DNA from: Deltaproteobacteria bacterium
GTDB lineage: Bacteria; Myxococcota_A; UBA9160; PR03
Length of the DNA stretch: 64,000 nt
NCBI GenBank assembly: GCA_035063765.1
Contig: JAPSFT010000005.1
Location: 231,488-295,487 of the forward strand
Reading direction: 5' to 3'
In this document: one piece after another, positions 28,432 through 36,611 of the stretch
How the letters are laid out: every line of letters begins with the position of its first letter
How positions within the stretch are numbered: position 1 is the stretch's first letter
Notes under the pieces: generated by a model
Seen by the model: only the letters and a program-made list of their open reading frames with translations
Told to the model about the DNA's origin: nothing
The model's database searches: none
Translations under genes and position numbers: made by a program

Positions 28432-29280
28432 TCAGGCCTCGCGCTCGCGGAGCCAGGCGAGCAGGTCCTCGAGGACCTGCTCGTGCTCAGGCTCGTTGAA
28501 GATCTCGTGGCGAAGCTGGGGGTAGATCTTGAGGCGATGGCCCGGACCCCGGAGCTGGCCGTGGAAGGCGCGGCTGCCGCGCGCCGGACACAGGCGATCG
28601 GCCTCGCCGTGGAGCAGCAGCATCGGCACCTGCACCTGGAAGGCGCCGCCGGCAGTGCGCGCCACCGCCTCGAGCAGCTCGGAGGCCAGCGAGACGGTGA
28701 TGCGCCGGAACACGAGCGGGTCCTCGACGTAGGCGCGCACGACCTCGGGGTCGCGCGACAGGTCCTCCGGCGCGAGGCCGGCCGCCATCCGCAGCCGCGG
28801 CACGATCCGGCGCAGCCCCCGCGCCATCCGCAGCCGCCCCGCCGACACGTGCTCCGGCACCTCGAGCGCCGGTCCGGACACGACCGCGCAGGCGACGTCG
28901 GGCTTGCGCTCGGCGAGCAGCGCCGTGGTGACGAGGCCGCCCATGCTGTGGCCGATCGGGACCAGCGGGAGATCGGGATGCTCGCGGCGGACGAGCTGGA
29001 GGAAGGCCTCGAGATCGTCGAGGAGCTGCGCGAACGAGCTCGCGTGGCCACGCCTGCCCTCGGATTGGCCGTGCCCGCGGTGGTCGTAGGCGTGTACGGC
29101 ACAGTCCCGGGTGGAGAGCCAGGCGCCCACGTGGTCGTAGCGGCCGCTGTGCTCGGCGAGGCCGTGCACGAGCACGACGGCACGGCGCGCCTCGCGGGGC
29201 AGCCACGCACGGCGGAGGAGCCGGGTCCCGTCGGGGGCTTCGAACTTCGCTTGCGAGCGGCGGACGACGCGGCGCTCCAC
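28432..29280 (-). CDS. Alpha/beta hydrolase, monoacylglycerol-lipase-like
   Basis: The 282-residue protein has the oxyanion-hole HGLAEHSGRY, nucleophile elbow GHSMGG (about S121 from GTG 29280), and a C-terminal His in LRHEIFNEPEHE. This layout (HG-L-x-E-H-S-x-R-Y, GHSMGG) is typical of Serine-aminopeptidase/monoacylglycerol lipase family hydrolases. A GTG at 29310 is an alternative start. It precedes moaC in the same direction. Confidence 0.88.
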   Translation of the reverse strand: MERRVVRRSQAKFEAPDGTRLLRRAWLPREARRAVVLVHGLAEHSGRYDHVGAWLSTRDCAVHAYDHRGHGQSEGRRGHASSFAQLLDDLEAFLQLVRREHPDLPLVPIGHSMGGLVTTALLAERKPDVACAVVSGPALEVPEHVSAGRLRMARGLRRIVPRLRMAAGLAPEDLSRDPEVVRAYVEDPLVFRRITVSLASELLEAVARTAGGAFQVQVPMLLLHGEADRLCPARGSRAFHGQLRGPGHRLKIYPQLRHEIFNEPEHEQVLEDLLAWLREREA

Positions 29281-29476
29281 GCGGCGAACCCTACAGCGCG
29301 GCGGATTCACGTCAACGGAGATCGCGCCCGGTATGCAGCGAGTCGCCCGGGCCCCGAGGGGGCTTCATGTGGTGGTCACACCCATCGCCCGCCGGGTTTG
29401 ACCCCCGCTTTCGCAGGGTGGTACGATCGCACTCCGCTCGGAACCCGAAACCAATCGTCGTCTCACGAGGAGCTGC

Positions 29477-30610
29477 GTGGCTCTCGCCCGACCCACGGCT
29501 TCGCATCCGCCGGAGACCGCCACCGGAGGTGGAGTCCACCCGGACCCGGGTCCCGACGCGGACCTGGGCGGGCGGCTCGCTGCCCTCGCGGCCGTCTTCG
29601 ACGAGTCGCCCGAAGCGGTCGCGGTCATCGGGCGAACCGGCCGGCTTCGCTACGCGAACGCGGCCTGCGGGGCGCTCCTCGGCCAGGCGCCCGCTTCGTT
29701 GCTCGGCTGGCCCGTCGCCGAGTGTGCGCGCCGGCTCGCCGGTGCGCGCGCCCTGCCGTGCACCGGCCCCGTGTTGCGTGGCTCCTTCGAGCTCCATCCC
29801 CGCCAGGGCGGTGAGCCGCGCTGGCTCTCGGCCTCGGCGAGCCCGCTGCGCGACGAGGCGGGGGTGGGGGTGGGCGTCGTGGTGCTCCTGCGCGACGACA
29901 CCGAGCGGCGCCGGGACGAGCGGCAGTGGAGCCGCCGCCACGAGGACCTCGAGCAGACGATCCGGGCGGTTGCCCACGACCTGCGATCACCGCTGGTCTC
30001 GGTGCTCGGCTTCTCCCGGCTCCTGCGCGACGACTTCGGCGGACTTCTCGGCGAGCGGGGCACCCACTACCTCGACCGCATCACCGAGGCCGGCCGGACG
30101 ATGGAGACCCTGATCCGGGAGCTCCTCGACTTCGCCCGCATCGGGCACGGCGAGCAGCGTGTGCTGGTGGACCCGCTCGCGGTGCTCGAGCAGCTGAAGG
30201 GCGAGCTCAAGCCACGCTTCGACGCGGCGGGCGCTTCGCTGGCGCTGCCGGTGGAGTCGCCGCTCCTGTTGTGCGATCGCACGCGCCTCTACCAGCTCTT
30301 CTCCAACCTGCTCGGCAACGCGCTCGAGCACATGGGGCCCTGCGAGCGGCCGCAGGTCGCGGTCGAGATCCGCGAGGACGCGCGCTGGCACGAGGTCGTG
30401 GTGCGCGACAACGGGCGCGGCGTCGACCCGAGCCAGCACCGGCGCATCTTCGAGATGTTCCACAGCATCCCCCGCGAAGGCGGTCGCAGGGGAACCGGGA
30501 TCGGCCTCGCGATCGTACAGAAGATCGCCGAGCTGCACGGGGGGCGCGCGTGGGTGGAGAGTGCCCCCGGCACGGGCGCCGCCTTCCACGTCGCACTGCC
30601 GCGACCCTGA
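29477..30610 (+). CDS. PAS-domain sensor histidine kinase
   Basis: The 377-residue cytosolic kinase has a PAS domain (about residues 35-140), a HisKA dimerisation domain with H-box VAHDLRSPL (about His166), and an ATPase domain with N-box NLLGNALEH, G1 DNGRGVD and G2 GRRGTGIGLAIV. No transmembrane helix or adjacent response regulator is seen. GTG 29477 is used. Domain order suggests a soluble signalling kinase whose ligand is unknown. Confidence 0.88.
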   Translation: MALARPTASHPPETATGGGVHPDPGPDADLGGRLAALAAVFDESPEAVAVIGRTGRLRYANAACGALLGQAPASLLGWPVAECARRLAGARALPCTGPVLRGSFELHPRQGGEPRWLSASASPLRDEAGVGVGVVVLLRDDTERRRDERQWSRRHEDLEQTIRAVAHDLRSPLVSVLGFSRLLRDDFGGLLGERGTHYLDRITEAGRTMETLIRELLDFARIGHGEQRVLVDPLAVLEQLKGELKPRFDAAGASLALPVESPLLLCDRTRLYQLFSNLLGNALEHMGPCERPQVAVEIREDARWHEVVVRDNGRGVDPSQHRRIFEMFHSIPREGGRRGTGIGLAIVQKIAELHGGRAWVESAPGTGAAFHVALPRP

Positions 30611-30712
30611 CGGAGTCTGCGGCGGCTCCCTGCGCGTCCTGCGCGCGACGCTTCCCCTTGTCGCTGGCGTCCTCGGGCCGGCTCCCGTAGCCTGCGCCCC
30701 TCCGAGGACACC

Positions 30713-31462
30713 ATGTATCCCGTCGTCTTCGAGATCTTCGGGTTCCCGATCTCGTCCTTCGGGCTCCTGCTCGCCGTGGGCTTCCTGGCCGGAACCTGGC
30801 TGACGGCCCGGCGGATGGCGGAGATGGGGCTCGACCCCGAGGGCGCCACCACCCTGCTGATCTACGCGATGGTGGGGGGCATCGGCGGCTCCAAGCTCTA
30901 CTACGCCCTCGACATGTGGCTGCGCGGCGAGCTTCCGTTCGCCGAGGCGTTCCTGTCGCGCGCGGGGATCACCTTCTATGGCGGGCTGCTCGGCGCGATC
31001 GGGCTGTGCTGGATCGGGACCCGGATCCACCGGATCCCCAGCTCGGCCTTCTTCGACGCCGCGGCGCTCGCCGGCGCGATCGGCCAGGCCTTCGGCAGGC
31101 TCGGCTGCTTCCTGGTGGGCGACGACTACGGCAGGCCGACGGACGCGCCCTGGGGCATGGCGTTCCCCGAAGGCGCCCCGCCGACACTCGAGCGCGTGCA
31201 CCCGACCCAGCTCTACGAGATGGTCTGGCTCTTCGCGCTCACCGCCTTCCTGTGGTGGCGCCGGAAGCGCAGCCCGCTGTTGTGGGGGGAGTACCTGGTG
31301 CTCGCCGCCGCCGGCCGCTTCGCCGTCGAGTTCCTGCGCGTGAACCCGCGCGTGTGGCTCGGGCTCAGCGAGGCGCAGCTGATCGCGATCGCGCTCGCGC
31401 TGGTGGGCGGGGTGAGCTGGCTGGCCGCGGCGCGGCGTACCCCTGCTCCGGCCACGACCTGA
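30713..31462 (+). CDS. lgt: Prolipoprotein diacylglyceryl transferase
   Basis: The 249-residue membrane enzyme attaches diacylglycerol to the lipobox cysteine of prolipoproteins. It has the family motifs YGGLLGAIG, GRLGCFLVGDDYG (Lgt signature around residue 130-140) and HPTQLYEM. About seven helices are visible. The lipoproteins in this window (8419, 9396) are substrates of this pathway. It is followed by a TetR regulator. Confidence 0.95.
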   Translation: MYPVVFEIFGFPISSFGLLLAVGFLAGTWLTARRMAEMGLDPEGATTLLIYAMVGGIGGSKLYYALDMWLRGELPFAEAFLSRAGITFYGGLLGAIGLCWIGTRIHRIPSSAFFDAAALAGAIGQAFGRLGCFLVGDDYGRPTDAPWGMAFPEGAPPTLERVHPTQLYEMVWLFALTAFLWWRRKRSPLLWGEYLVLAAAGRFAVEFLRVNPRVWLGLSEAQLIAIALALVGGVSWLAAARRTPAPATT

Positions 31463-31482
31463 CGCCACGGGGAGGGGAGCCC

Positions 31483-32136
31483 TTGTCGCGAGCCCAGGAC
31501 ACACGCAGCCGCATCCTCGAGGTGGCCGAGCGCGAGTTCGCCACCGAGGGCTTCGCGGGCGCGCACCTGCAGAAGATCGCCGAGCAGGTGGGCGTGCGGA
31601 AGACGGCGCTCTACTACTACTTCGAGAGCAAGGCGGCGCTCTACACCGCGGTGCTCGAGGACATGCTCGAGACCTTCGACCGCGCGCTGGTCGAGGCGCT
31701 CACGGGCACCGATGCGCCCGAGAAGCGCCTCGAGCGGCTGGTGACGGGCTTCCACCATCTGCTCGCGGAGCACCCGTCCTACGCGCGGATCCTGATCCGG
31801 GTCTTCGTCGACAGCCCCGGGGTCGACGCGAGCCGCGTGCTCCCGATCGTCGAGCGCGTGATCGGACGCCTGTTCCGCTTCTACCGGGAGGGCGTCGACG
31901 CGGGCGCCTTCCGCCGGCTCTCCTCGCGCCACTTCTTCCAGCACTTCCTCGGCCTCGGCATCTTCCACTACGCGGCGCCCTCCTTCAGCGCGCCCGTGCT
32001 GGGGGTCGAGGACATCTTCTCGGCGGAGGCCGTGGCCTGGCGCACCGAGGAGGTGCTCGGCGTGCTCCAGGACGGCGTGCTGCGCCGCGAGGGCAAGCCG
32101 GAGCCCCAGCGCATGCGCCCGCCGCGGCCGGACTGA
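31483..32136 (+). CDS. TetR-family transcriptional regulator
   Basis: The 217-residue regulator has the N-terminal TetR helix-turn-helix (RSRILEVAEREFATEGFAGA ... VGVRKTALYYYFESKAALY). The ligand domain has no identifiable ligand. The start is TTG 31483 with GGGGAGGGG just upstream. It follows lgt on the same strand, and convergent with the 32155 gene. Targets cannot be told from sequence. Confidence 0.87.
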   Translation: MSRAQDTRSRILEVAEREFATEGFAGAHLQKIAEQVGVRKTALYYYFESKAALYTAVLEDMLETFDRALVEALTGTDAPEKRLERLVTGFHHLLAEHPSYARILIRVFVDSPGVDASRVLPIVERVIGRLFRFYREGVDAGAFRRLSSRHFFQHFLGLGIFHYAAPSFSAPVLGVEDIFSAEAVAWRTEEVLGVLQDGVLRREGKPEPQRMRPPRPD

Positions 32137-32154
32137 ACGCCACGAAGGGGGCCG

Positions 32155-33087
32155 TCAGCGCGCTGCCGCCAGGGTGCGTCCGAGCGCACTGGCGCGCGCC
32201 GAGAGCGTCGCGGCGCTCTCGCCTTCGACGAGCTGGCCGAGCCGCGAGATCGCCGCCAGCGCCAGCTCCCGGAAGCGCGCGTCCTCGGGTGCGTGGGGCT
32301 GGCCGGCCCAGTGCTCGAGCTGGTCGAGCGCGCGCTCGTAGTCGCCGTGCAGCCAGGAGCTCATGCCCTCGGCGTAGGAGGTGGCCGCCCGGAGCGCCGG
32401 CTGCGCGGGATCGCGCGCGCTGGCCTCGGCGAGCGCCCGGCGCGCCTCGTCGAAGTGGCCGCTCTCGAGATAGGAGCGGGCTGCCAGCGCGTAGCCCGCG
32501 ACCGCGTCGCCGTGGATCGAGGCGAAGAGCGCGTCGAGCGGCTCCCCGAGCACCTCCTCGGCGAGCGAGGCGTTCTCGAGCAGGTAGCGCGCGACGAACC
32601 CGTTCTCGCGGTGCGCGGCGAGGAGCACGCGGAACTGCCGCCGCGTCTGTTCGAGCAGCGATTCGCTCTCGCCGAGCGCTTCCTCGAGCCGCGTGCGCGA
32701 CGCACGCAGGATCCGCGCGAACTCGTCGAACAACGCCTCGCTGCCCGGCTCCGCGTCGCTGCGCGCCGCCTCCACCTTCGGCGCGTAGACCTCGAGCTGG
32801 TAGAAGTTCTCGCGCAGCTTCATGGCCTCGTGGAAGAGCGAGCCCACGGCCAGGTCGAAGAGCGCGACGCGCGGCAGCTCGGCGCCCGCGTTCGCGCCAC
32901 GGAACAGCGCGTGCGAGCGCTCCTTGAGCCGGAACAGCACGCTCGCCTCGTCGCCGCCGACCAGCCGCTGCACCTCCTCCCAGCGCAGCGTGCCCTGCCG
33001 GTGGCGCTCGAAGAGACGGTGCAGCTCGCGGTGCGCGAGCAGGAACTCGCGCACGATGTCGACGAGACCGGCGTCGCTGCGGGACAT
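32155..33087 (-). CDS. Helical (TPR-like) soluble protein, unknown function
   Basis: The 310-residue protein is rich in helices with TPR-like spacing near the C-terminus (ARRALAEASARDPAQPALRAAT, ALDQLEHWAG). A central motif LFHEAMKLRENFYQLEVYAP is distinctive. It starts at ATG 33087 after an upstream alternative ATG 33126. No signal peptide is present. I do not recognise the family. It faces ETF-QO divergently and may share its promoter region. Confidence 0.55.
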   Translation of the reverse strand: MSRSDAGLVDIVREFLLAHRELHRLFERHRQGTLRWEEVQRLVGGDEASVLFRLKERSHALFRGANAGAELPRVALFDLAVGSLFHEAMKLRENFYQLEVYAPKVEAARSDAEPGSEALFDEFARILRASRTRLEEALGESESLLEQTRRQFRVLLAAHRENGFVARYLLENASLAEEVLGEPLDALFASIHGDAVAGYALAARSYLESGHFDEARRALAEASARDPAQPALRAATSYAEGMSSWLHGDYERALDQLEHWAGQPHAPEDARFRELALAAISRLGQLVEGESAATLSARASALGRTLAAAR

Positions 33088-33256
33088 GAGGCAGGAGCAT
33101 AACCGCGCGCGCATCGTGCCCCGCATCCGAGACCCCGGGGGATCCGCTCCGGAGGATCGGACAGAAGAGGGATGGAAGGGCTCCGTTGACCCGCGGGAAC
33201 GGTCCCCTTACGTTGAGCCCGAACCGAGAGGCCGGCGGCCGCCGGAGGAGAGCGGG

Positions 33257-34951
33257 ATGAGCGAGATCGAACGCGAGAGCCTCGAGGTCGACGTCCTCTA
33301 CGTCGGGGCGGGCCCGGGAACGCTGGCGTCGGCCCTGCACCTGATGCGCTCGATCGACCGCCACAACGAGGAGGCCGCGAGGACCGGCGCCGCCCCGCTC
33401 GAGAAGCCGAGCGTGCTGGTGATCGAGAAGGCGGCCGGCGTCGGCGACCACTCGCTCTCGGGAGCCGTCGTCAACACGCGGGCGATCGCCGAGCTGATGC
33501 CCGACTTCCAGGCGCAGGGCTTCCCGACCGAGTACGTCTGCGACGACGCCTCGTTCTACGTGTTCTTCCGCTCCTTCACGATCAAGAGCCCGATCTGCCC
33601 GCCCAACTTCCAGAAGAAGGGCTACCACGTCGCGTCGCTCTCGAACATCACCAAGTGGCTCGCGGAGAAGTGCGAGGCGGCCGGCATCGACATCTACCCG
33701 GGCTTCGCGGGCGACCAGCTCCTCGTCGAGGGTGGGCGCGTGGTCGGCGTGCGGATCGGCGACATGGGTGTCGACCGCAACGGCAAGCCGAAGGCGAACT
33801 ACCAGCCCGGCATGGACATCCGAGCGAAGGTGACGGTGCTGGGGGAGGGCGTGCGCGGGAGCCTCACCAAGCAGCTCATCGAACGCTTCGAGCTCGAGGG
33901 CCCGTATCCGCAGGTCTACGAGACGGGCATCAAGGAGATCTGGCGGGTCCAGCCCGGGAAGCACAAGCCCGGGCGCGTGATCCACGGCTCGCTCTTCCCG
34001 GACTTCCTGAAGCAGTTCAACGGCATGTGGCTCTACGACATGAAGGACCACCTCGTGTCCTTCGGCTTCGTGACGATGCTCGACTCGAAGAACCCCTTCA
34101 ACGACCCGCATCTCGAGGCGCAGCGCTTCAAGACGACGCCCTTCATGCGCGACCTGCTCGAGGGCGCGGAGCTCGTGCGCTACGGCGCCAAGACGCTCCC
34201 GATCGGCGGCCTCTACTCGCAGCCGAAGCTCTACTGCGACGGGGCCCTGCTGGTCGGCGACGCGGCGAGCATGCTGAACCCGTTCAAGCTGTCCGGCGTG
34301 CATCTCGCGATGAAGACCGGGATGCTGGCAGCCGAGACGATCGTGGATGCGCTCGCGCGGGACGACTTCTCGTCGGTCACCCTGGGCGGCTATGCGGAGC
34401 GCTACCGCGCGAGCTGGGCCTACCAGGAGCATCGGGAGGCGCGCAACTTCCACGGCTCGACCGAGGTGAGCCCGATCTTCGCGATGGGTCTCAACATCCC
34501 GCTGATGCTGATCACCGGGGGGCGCGGCCTCGTCGACCCGCTGCCCTTCACGGCCGGCCACACGCACATGAAGAAGCTCTCCGAGCTGCCGGCCGGGAAG
34601 CGCCGGAAGGAGGCCTTCGAGTTCGACGGCAAGCTCACCTTCTCGAAGGAGCACCTGGTCCAGTTCAGCGGCGCCCAGCACGAGGTGGACCAGCCCGCGC
34701 ACCTGGTGGTGGCGGACGTCGACCTGTGCAGCGACGTCTGCACGGTGGAGTACGGCAACCCCTGCGAGAGCTTCTGCCCGGCCGCGGTCTACGAGATGAT
34801 GCCGGACCCCGAACAGGCCGGACGCAAGAAGCTCTTCATCCACCACGAGAACTGCGTGCACTGCAAGACCTGCGACATCGCCGATCCGTACCAGGTGATC
34901 ACCTGGACCCCGCCGCAGGGCGGAGAGGGCCCCGATTACACGAACATGTGA
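33257..34951 (+). CDS. Electron transfer flavoprotein-ubiquinone oxidoreductase
   Basis: The 564-residue enzyme passes electrons from acyl-CoA dehydrogenases via ETF to quinone. N-terminal FAD motif VGAGPGTLASAL (residues 16-27), ASMLNPFKLSGVHLAMKTG, and a C-terminal ferredoxin-like [4Fe-4S] region (CTVEYGNPCESFCPAAVYEM and NCVHCKTCDIADP) are all present. Length is close to mitochondrial and bacterial ETF-QO. Together with the acyl-CoA dehydrogenase at 52.9 kb it indicates fatty-acid or branched-chain oxidation. The stop abuts the next gene's stop exactly (TGATCA). Confidence 0.95.
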   Translation: MSEIERESLEVDVLYVGAGPGTLASALHLMRSIDRHNEEAARTGAAPLEKPSVLVIEKAAGVGDHSLSGAVVNTRAIAELMPDFQAQGFPTEYVCDDASFYVFFRSFTIKSPICPPNFQKKGYHVASLSNITKWLAEKCEAAGIDIYPGFAGDQLLVEGGRVVGVRIGDMGVDRNGKPKANYQPGMDIRAKVTVLGEGVRGSLTKQLIERFELEGPYPQVYETGIKEIWRVQPGKHKPGRVIHGSLFPDFLKQFNGMWLYDMKDHLVSFGFVTMLDSKNPFNDPHLEAQRFKTTPFMRDLLEGAELVRYGAKTLPIGGLYSQPKLYCDGALLVGDAASMLNPFKLSGVHLAMKTGMLAAETIVDALARDDFSSVTLGGYAERYRASWAYQEHREARNFHGSTEVSPIFAMGLNIPLMLITGGRGLVDPLPFTAGHTHMKKLSELPAGKRRKEAFEFDGKLTFSKEHLVQFSGAQHEVDQPAHLVVADVDLCSDVCTVEYGNPCESFCPAAVYEMMPDPEQAGRKKLFIHHENCVHCKTCDIADPYQVITWTPPQGGEGPDYTNM

Positions 34952-35797
34952 TCAGGCACGCAGTGCAGCCCCGGACGATCCCGCGCGCAGCGCCTTCTGG
35001 ATCGCAGCGGCCGTCTCGCGGTCGGAGGCCACCACCAGCGAGGTGGCGGGCGCGTCGAGGGAGTCGGGGAAGGGCTCGCCGGCGGCGGTCTCGACGAGCG
35101 CGCCGCCCTCGCGGGCGATCAGGGTCGGGATCCGGCCGCGCGCGCTGATCGTCGCGTACTTCGAGACGCGCAGGCCGCCGCGCACGCCCGGCACCAGCGG
35201 CGCGAGCGCCACGGCCCCGCCGCAGGCGCGGTCGATCGCGAAACCCTCGGCGCACAGGCGTGCCTCGATCGCGTCGGGGACGCCGTCGCTGAGGAACAGG
35301 CGATTGCCGCTCGTCGTGCAGCGGGCCGGCTCGGAGGTTCCTCCCGGCCGGGCGCGCCGCGCGCCGCCGCCGCGGACGGCCTCGAAGCGCAGGGCCTCGC
35401 GCGGCAGCGCCACCACCGCCGCCTCGAATCGTTCGGCGATCGCGAAGCCCGCCATCACGGCGTACAGCCCGCGGCCGGCCAGGTAGAAGTGGAGGGTCCC
35501 GTCGATGGGGTCGACGACGATGCGATGCGAGGGCGCGGCGCCGGTGAAGAGCTCGACGCTGTGGGTCGCCTCCTCGGCCTCGAGGCGCACCGCGCGAAAG
35601 CGCGCCAGCAGCGGCACCAGGAGCGCCTCCTGCGCCGCGGTGTCGGCGATCGTGAGGGCGGCCTTCACGGCGGTGCTCTCGCCCGCCTTCGGGACGTTCG
35701 GCACGCGCCCCTGGAGCGCGGTGGCAATCGCGGCCGCCTGGTCGAGCGCCGGCGCGAGCGTGCGCACGAACTCCCCGGGCGTGGGCAGGGCCTCCAT
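34952..35797 (-). CDS. Inositol-monophosphatase-family protein, atypical
   Basis: The 281-residue protein has the DPIDGT metal motif at residues 96-101 preceded by a RLEAEEAT strand, so it belongs to the IMPase superfamily. The usual WDxAA motif near the C-terminus is not seen; the equivalent region reads SARGRIPTLIAREGG. The substrate is therefore unclear and the activity may be altered. It converges with ETF-QO at a shared TGATCA. Confidence 0.75.
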   Translation of the reverse strand: MEALPTPGEFVRTLAPALDQAAAIATALQGRVPNVPKAGESTAVKAALTIADTAAQEALLVPLLARFRAVRLEAEEATHSVELFTGAAPSHRIVVDPIDGTLHFYLAGRGLYAVMAGFAIAERFEAAVVALPREALRFEAVRGGGARRARPGGTSEPARCTTSGNRLFLSDGVPDAIEARLCAEGFAIDRACGGAVALAPLVPGVRGGLRVSKYATISARGRIPTLIAREGGALVETAAGEPFPDSLDAPATSLVVASDRETAAAIQKALRAGSSGAALRA

Positions 35798-35866
35798 GCC
35801 GCGGCGGAGTAGCCCAGCCGCCGTGCCGACACCAGCGGCCGGCGCCGCGGGCGGGCGCTGAGGCCC

Positions 35867-36592
35867 ATGGCGCTGCGCGCGGTCACCTTCGACTGCTGGC
35901 AGACGCTGCTCGCGGACGGCAACCTCGACGCCGCCCGCGAGCTGCGCACGGCGGCGCTCGTCGAGGCCTCTGCCGCGCGCGGCGTCGAGGTCGCGCCCGA
36001 GGCCGCCCTCGCGGCGATCCGCGCCGCGCACGGCCGCCACGTCGAGCTCTGGTCGCGCGGGATCGGCAGCGGCTCGCCCGAGATCGCGGGCTGGGCGCTC
36101 GCCTCGCTCGGCATCGACGACGCTCCGCTCGCCGCGGCGCTCGGCCGCCGCTTCGAGGACGCCGGCCTGGCTGGCGAGGTCGAGGCCCTGCCGGGCGCCG
36201 GGGAGACGCTCGCCGCGCTCGCCCGGCGCGGCGTCCGCCTCGCGCTCGTCTGCGACACCGGCTTCAGCGGGGGCCGCATCGTGCGCCGCTTCCTGGCGCG
36301 CGTGGGCCTGCTGGACGCGCTCGAGATCCTGGTCTTCTCGGACGAGGTCGGCGTCCCGAAGCCGCACCCGCGCATGTTCGAGGCCGCGCTGGGCCCCCTC
36401 GGTGTCGACCCGGCCCACGCGGTGCACGTCGGCGACCTGCGCCGCACCGACGTGGCGGGCGGGCGCGGCCACGGCATGGGCACTGTGCGCATCCGCGCCA
36501 CCCACGACGACCTCTCGGATCACCCGGAGGCGGACGCCGTCGCCGACAGCCACGCGGAGCTCCGGGAGCTGCTCTGCGCGAGACTCCCCTGA
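35867..36592 (+). CDS. HAD-superfamily hydrolase
   Basis: The 241-residue protein has HAD motif I FDCWQTLL (catalytic Asp9), motif II LVCDTGFS, motif III Lys in KPHPRMF and motif IV VGDLRRTDVAGGR. An alpha-helical cap of about 90 residues lies between I and II. The second motif I Asp is replaced by Trp, as in dehalogenase-like members, so phosphatase action is not certain. It lies 19 bases before the amidohydrolase and may be co-transcribed. Confidence 0.85.
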   Translation: MALRAVTFDCWQTLLADGNLDAARELRTAALVEASAARGVEVAPEAALAAIRAAHGRHVELWSRGIGSGSPEIAGWALASLGIDDAPLAAALGRRFEDAGLAGEVEALPGAGETLAALARRGVRLALVCDTGFSGGRIVRRFLARVGLLDALEILVFSDEVGVPKPHPRMFEAALGPLGVDPAHAVHVGDLRRTDVAGGRGHGMGTVRIRATHDDLSDHPEADAVADSHAELRELLCARLP

Positions 36593-36611
36593 AGCCAGGC
36601 AGGAGGCCGCC

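Noticed and set aside
29367..30113. Alternative plus-strand frame overlapping the histidine kinase gene
   Set aside because: Ser/Arg/Pro-rich shadow frame; the kinase frame at 29477 carries all H, N and G boxes.
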